64,000 nucleotides of DNA from Massilia endophytica (GTDB taxonomy: Bacteria; Pseudomonadota; Gammaproteobacteria; Burkholderiales; Burkholderiaceae_D), in contig NZ_CP088952.1 in assembly GCF_021165955.1 (NCBI RefSeq), forward strand, positions 806,001 through 870,000. Reading direction: 5' to 3'. Positions 60,305 to 64,000 of this stretch are shown piece by piece. How positions within the stretch are numbered: the stretch's first letter is position 1; the number at the start of each line of letters is the position of its first letter. Position numbers and translations under genes: made by a program. The notes below the pieces were generated by a model. It made no database searches and was not told where the DNA came from. It saw only the letters and a list, made by a program, of their open reading frames with translations.

Positions 60305-61546
60305 TCAAGGATAGGAGAAGGTATAGCGGTAGGCAGCGCCGGCATGTTCAGAATCGAGAACCCGGCCTTCACCATCGTATGTGAACTGGGCGAATTTCAC
60401 CCCTGGTTCATGCTCGATGCTATCGAGAAAAAAACGGCTCTCCCATGTGGCTCCGTCGACGTAGTGGTAACGCGTGGTAGCCAGTTCCTCGCCTCCCGCG
60501 CCTTTCCTGGCTTGGCCGCGAAGTCTATGCAGGCTGGCAACACCAGTATCCATGGCTTCGTGTTCGTAGAGTGTTGCCCCCTCCACATTGCGAATCGCTG
60601 TGAGATTCCCGTCCTGTGTCCACTCAAGATCGACGGTGCGCCCGAAGGCGTCTGCGATTTGAATCAGTCTGTTGTCCTGGTCGTAGCTGTAGTTGATGCC
60701 CAAGCCCGTTGCGGCGTGAGTGCTTGCCAGTCGATAGGCTTTGCCTACTTTCACGTAGATGTCCAACAAGCCCGTCGGCCGCAGATGAGCCCACCTATCG
60801 TAGCTAGAATTCAGCGGTTTCAATACCCCCTTCGAAGTTCGCGAACTATAGATCTCGCCACTTCTCCTATAGCTGTCGAGACTTCCGTCGCTGTCCGTAA
60901 TCTTGACTTCAAAAGGAATAACCATAGAGGTTCTTACCACTTCAAAACCCCGGTCGAAAGAGAAGGACCAAGCTTGATGCTGGGCCGTACTGGGCATTGC
61001 CTCACGCGCAGATCGATAGAAGCGCAAGATGCGATGCAGGGCTGACGGCCCCCATACAAAGTCTGTTACCTCTTCTACTTTTATTCCCGAGGTAATCACG
61101 ACTGGATTGCCCACTGTGTGAGTTGGCTCGTTTGATGGACAACCCGAAGGCTTCGGCTGACGAAGGGTAGGCCGAGTGCAGATGCCAGGCCAAGCACGAG
61201 AAGAGTCTCGGGGACAACGAAGCGCCGTGTCCGCGGTAATGATGATTCCTCCCAATGCTAGCCGATACGAGCACTCGTAAATCGAGCCGCTCCACGCACC
61301 ATCTATGTGAGGTGCCGGTTTCGCATACAAGTACTGGTCTCGAAGCATTCGTTTCATCCGCCGACATGCTTCATCCGGTGTTGGCGCAACAGCGTAAGTT
61401 GGCGGCAACCACCCAGTGGTATAGAGCCATCCCACGGCATCGTCCTGTGCGCGGCAAAGGAAAGGCCATTGGGATAAGAGCAGAACAAGGGCCAGGACAG
61501 CATGTTGCATCATCCCGGCGCCGGGCTCCCGTCCAAAATTCGGCAT
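60305..61546 (-). pseudogene. N-terminal part of an RHS-repeat protein, cut by the IS
   Basis: 413 codons. A signal peptide (MMQHAVLALVLLLSQWPFLC then RAQ) and a cysteine-containing N-terminal region are followed by a DUF6531-like segment (NPVVITSGIKVEEVTDFVWG), then RHS/YD repeats (YSYDQDNRLIQIADAFGRTV, FTYDGEGRVLDSEHAGAAYR). The frame stops at 60305, exactly where the TGA of the IS terminus (TGAATCGCC) begins. Full-length RHS toxins continue for many hundreds of residues. ATG 61546 has AAAGGAG upstream. The fragment may still be secreted but lacks its toxin tip. Confidence 0.85.
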
Positions 61547-61570
61547 GATGTGCTCCTTTCTCATCAGCAA

Positions 61571-62024
61571 AACTGGCTCATCGAGTCCTGTTGATGCTAA
61601 AGGGCAGATCGGACCCTAACTCTGCGACACCTCAGGCCGAAGGCAAGGTATTCTTACTGAAAGTTGCTGCAGAACAATCTAACTAGCCCACTCACTATTT
61701 CAACGGAGCCTTGCCATCGCCAGCCTGTCAGATGGCGATGGCTTCCTGTTCCAACTGTCGGGGGGGAACTCCTGAGAGAGGGCAGCCTGTTGTCGCTGAA
61801 GCTGTCGCGCGCAAGAGCAAGCTCAATTCCGGCTGGCGTGAGCAGCCTGAGCACAACAGCGTGGTCGAGACGGGCCGGAAGGGAAAGGAGGCAGAGGCGC
61901 GCCAATGGCAGCGCAGCAATGAGGAGGCGCGCAAGGGCTGCGGCAACGTCTGATGTTGGCGCCGAAGCACCGGGCCGCCCCTTACGCGCGTGAAGAGCTG
62001 AAAACTCTGAAGTGAGCGATACCG
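61571..62024. other. Gene-free interval upstream of the RHS fragment
   Basis: 454 bp with no gene I can support. It contains one perfect 10-bp inverted repeat GCCATCGCCA / TGGCGATGGC (61713-61722 with 61733-61742). The RHS promoter probably lies at its left end. The 83-codon minus frame at 61654-61905 shows no recognisable features. Confidence 0.5.
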
Positions 62025-63431
62025 CTAGTTATTTGAGGGGGCTGCGTGAGCCCACCCCAGCTCGCGCGCGCCCGGCCATTCCTGCGACACCCACTTGAAT
62101 TTGCCGCTGGCCTGCAGGGGAATGTCTTCCACGAGCTGGATGCGCAGCGCGATCTTCTGGCTCACATAGGTCTGGAAGTTCTGCCGCATGCGCTCCGGGC
62201 TGTGCACGTCGTAGCCTTCGCCCGGCACGATGCGCACCACCCATTCGCCAGGCCCGGTCTGGGCCACCTGCGATTTCTCGATGCTGTCCAGGCCCTTGAG
62301 CGCGAAGGTGATGATGGAGGCGCTTACCGGCGTGCCTTCGGCGTCGAAGAGCTGGTCCTCCACCTTGCCCGAGGAGAGCTCGATGCGCGGGTAGTGGCGG
62401 CCGCAGGGGCAGTCTCCGGGCAGCCAGCGGGCGCGGTCGGAGATACGGTAGCGCAGCAGCGGCATGGCCAGGTTGCGCAGCGTGGTGCCGACGATATTGC
62501 CGAAGTCCGTAGTGGGCGCATTGTCCTCGTCCAGGATCTCGACGTAGGAATACTCGGGGTTCAGGTGATAGAAACCGTGCTCGCACTGGGCGGCGAAGGC
62601 GATGCGCTCCGCCATGCCGTAGAAGTCGGACACCCGGCAGCCGAAGCTGCGCTCGATCTGTTCCCGCTGCCCGGGGTAGAGGGGCTCGGAACCGGCAATC
62701 ACGGCATCCAGCCGCAGCCGGTGGCCCAGGCGTTCCGCGTGGCGCGCGAGGTCGAACAGCGAGGACGGGTAGCCGCGCAGCTGCCGCGCACCCGACTGCT
62801 CGATGGCGTCCAGCATGGCTCCCGCCGTGGCCTTGTTCATGTGCCGCGTGGAGAGGAAGAGCTGGCGGCCGAAACGGTCCCACATCCAGTAGGGCGGCTT
62901 CTGGTCTTCGATGGGCTTGATCTGGTCGCCGCGCAGCACGGCCTGGGCGCGTCCGGGCCGCCAGCCTGCCCACTCCCAGAACTGCAGGTGGAAGGCCTCC
63001 TCCCAGATCACGGAATCGATGCTGCGGAAGACTTCGAGCGGCGAGCCCGAGGTGCCGCTCGTTTTCCCCAGCGGCCACCATGGCCGGCGCCGGCCGCCGT
63101 TCGGATAGAAGTCCTGCCGCCGGCTCACCAGGTCGGCTTTCGCGATCACGGGCGCGTGCTGGTGCAGCCAGGCGCGGGGATCTTCGCCGTCCAGCAGGGC
63201 GGGCAGGGCGCGGTAGCAGGGGATATCGGCCTGGGCCGCCAGGATGGTCTCGCACAGCAGCTCGTCCTGCATGCTCTGCAAGGCGGAAGGGGAGGCGCCT
63301 TCGCGCTCGCGCAGTCCGCGGACGCGCGACATCGCCAGGGCATTGCGCCGCATCAAATGACGGCCCAACAGTGAGAGGTTTTTTGCTGCGGCGGAGGACA
63401 TTTGATCTATTGTTGGATTTGTAAGTTTCAA
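62025..63431 (-). CDS. CapK/PaaK-like adenylate-forming protein
   Basis: 468 aa. The phenylacetate-CoA ligase-type core is GKTSGTSGSPLEVFRSID, with LRGYPSSLFDLARHAERLGH, VIAGSEPLYPGQREQIERSF, FYGMAERIAFAAQCEHGFYH, LLRYRISDRARWLPGDCPCG and the C-terminal Lys in LQASGKFKWV. This branch is found in capsule and exopolysaccharide clusters rather than in aromatic catabolism, where it may activate an acid used for polymer decoration. ATG 63431 or 63401 may be the start. It is divergent from the glycosyltransferase at 63532. Confidence 0.86.
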   Translation of the reverse strand: MKLTNPTIDQMSSAAAKNLSLLGRHLMRRNALAMSRVRGLREREGASPSALQSMQDELLCETILAAQADIPCYRALPALLDGEDPRAWLHQHAPVIAKADLVSRRQDFYPNGGRRRPWWPLGKTSGTSGSPLEVFRSIDSVIWEEAFHLQFWEWAGWRPGRAQAVLRGDQIKPIEDQKPPYWMWDRFGRQLFLSTRHMNKATAGAMLDAIEQSGARQLRGYPSSLFDLARHAERLGHRLRLDAVIAGSEPLYPGQREQIERSFGCRVSDFYGMAERIAFAAQCEHGFYHLNPEYSYVEILDEDNAPTTDFGNIVGTTLRNLAMPLLRYRISDRARWLPGDCPCGRHYPRIELSSGKVEDQLFDAEGTPVSASIITFALKGLDSIEKSQVAQTGPGEWVVRIVPGEGYDVHSPERMRQNFQTYVSQKIALRIQLVEDIPLQASGKFKWVSQEWPGARELGWAHAAPSNN

Positions 63432-63531
63432 AAACTATAGACGGCTTCCTTCCGTCCAGTCAATTGTGCTCTAGCGCACGAATGAAGGAGCTTACAATGC
63501 CGCAAATTTGACAATCTGTTAATGTCTGGCC

Positions 63532-64000
63532 ATGAAGGAAACCAAGCAAATCGTAATGGTGGGCACCGACCCGCAGACCATGGGCGGGGTGGCGGCCGTG
63601 GTCAACGTCTACCGGGAGGCTGGCCTGTTCCAGCAGTATCCAGTGCGCTATCTCTCCACCCATCGCGACGGCGGCGGCTGGACCAAGCTGCGCGCGGCGG
63701 CGGGCGCCCTGCTGAGTTTCGCCGGCCTGCTGCTGCGGGGCCGCGTGTCGCTGCTGCACTGCCATACCGCCTCGCGCAACAGCTTCTGGCGCAAGACTCC
63801 CTTCTTCCTGCTGGCTTTTCTCTTCCGTGTTCCGGCCATCCTGCACCTGCACGGCGGCGAGTTCCATCTCTTCTACGAGAAGGAGAGCGGGCCGCTCAAG
63901 CGCCGCCTGATCCGCTTCATCTATGACCACGCCGCCCACATCATCGTTCTGTCGGAGCGCTGGCGGCAATGGGTGAGCGGCATGAGCCGCAATCCGAATA
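63532..64000 (+). CDS. Glycosyltransferase family 4 (partial)
   Basis: 156 codons to the window end. The N-terminus KQIVMVGTDPQTMGGVAAVV, then LLHCHTASRNSFWRKTPFFL, VPAILHLHGGEFHLFYE and AAHIIVLSERWRQWVSG are typical of the N-terminal domain of GT4 retaining glycosyltransferases. The UDP-sugar binding C-terminal domain is outside the window. Its position suggests that the polysaccharide locus continues beyond the right edge. Confidence 0.88.
   Translation, partial: MKETKQIVMVGTDPQTMGGVAAVVNVYREAGLFQQYPVRYLSTHRDGGGWTKLRAAAGALLSFAGLLLRGRVSLLHCHTASRNSFWRKTPFFLLAFLFRVPAILHLHGGEFHLFYEKESGPLKRRLIRFIYDHAAHIIVLSERWRQWVSGMSRNPN

Larger units (their letters stand above)
59081..60307 (+). mobile_element. 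IS3-family insertion sequence
   Basis: 1227 bp bounded by terminal inverted repeats that begin TGAATCGCCACCAT at the left and, read inwards, TGAATCGCCATCAT at the right; both continue to CTAGACACTC (59099-59108, and 60280-60289 complement). It carries overlapping orfA and orfB in a -1 frame relation. The flanking three bases differ (CAA at 59078-59080, AGG at 60308-60310), so no target duplication is seen. That suggests a deletion next to the element. Confidence 0.9.

Noticed and set aside
61654..61905. 83-codon minus-strand frame upstream of the RHS fragment
   Set aside because: No family, weak start context and a perfect inverted repeat inside it; probably non-coding.

Overview
The window is GC-rich chromosomal DNA from a betaproteobacterium, most likely of the Oxalobacteraceae (Massilia/Duganella/Janthinobacterium group). 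The evidence is the XrtB/PEP-CTERM type eps cluster, the xseA, exbBD-lpxK-kdsB and adk housekeeping block, a K+-independent proton pyrophosphatase and an aerobic 2-aminobenzoyl-CoA type cluster. This placement comes from gene content only.

Layout. Positions 1-3640 (minus strand) hold a truncated aldo/keto reductase, sodB, a LacI-family regulator and xseA. Between xseA and exbB is a gene-free stretch of about 800 bp with five tandem copies of a composite repeat that contains DnaA-box-like cores. On the plus strand follow exbB-exbD-lpxK-Trm112-kdsB (envelope energisation and lipid A/Kdo supply), adk and hppA. Next come an exported DUF1800/DUF1501 pair, a proline-rich secreted protein, a short-chain dehydrogenase behind a perfect 20-bp palindrome, ggt, a patatin-like phospholipase, and a very large propeller-type hybrid histidine kinase with a REC-HPt partner. 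23.7-31.5 kb is a tightly packed CoA-dependent aromatic catabolism operon (2-aminobenzoate type) with its own MarR regulator and a RidA-like protein. Then come a PEP-CTERM protein and a serine acetyltransferase-like protein. A PAAR protein with two unrecognised partners ends just before a tRNA-Arg gene.

From 35.5 to 57.9 kb there is uup, then a large exopolysaccharide locus: CAAX-type protease, epsL, epsB, epsD-epsE-epsF-epsG-xrtB-epsI, glycosyltransferases, an aminotransferase/acyltransferase pair, flippase, polymerase and a secreted heparinase-type lyase ending in a strong terminator. EpsB should start the lipid-linked repeat, the glycosyltransferases extend it, and the flippase and polymerase move and polymerise it. 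EpsE/F/G/L should export it, while XrtB processes PEP-CTERM proteins such as the one at 31.6 kb.

58.0-61.6 kb is a disrupted accessory island on the minus strand. The N-terminal part of an RHS-repeat protein is cut exactly at the end of an IS3-family element. A 40-codon C-terminal tail remains on the other side, followed by three overlapping genes for small membrane proteins. Polysaccharide genes resume at 62 kb (CapK/PaaK-like protein and a divergent GT4 glycosyltransferase cut by the window end). The most striking unexplained sequence is the five-unit repeat array at 3738-4356. The most promising undescribed protein system is the PAAR-linked pair at 33.6-35.3 kb, together with the RHS remnant and its possible immunity genes.
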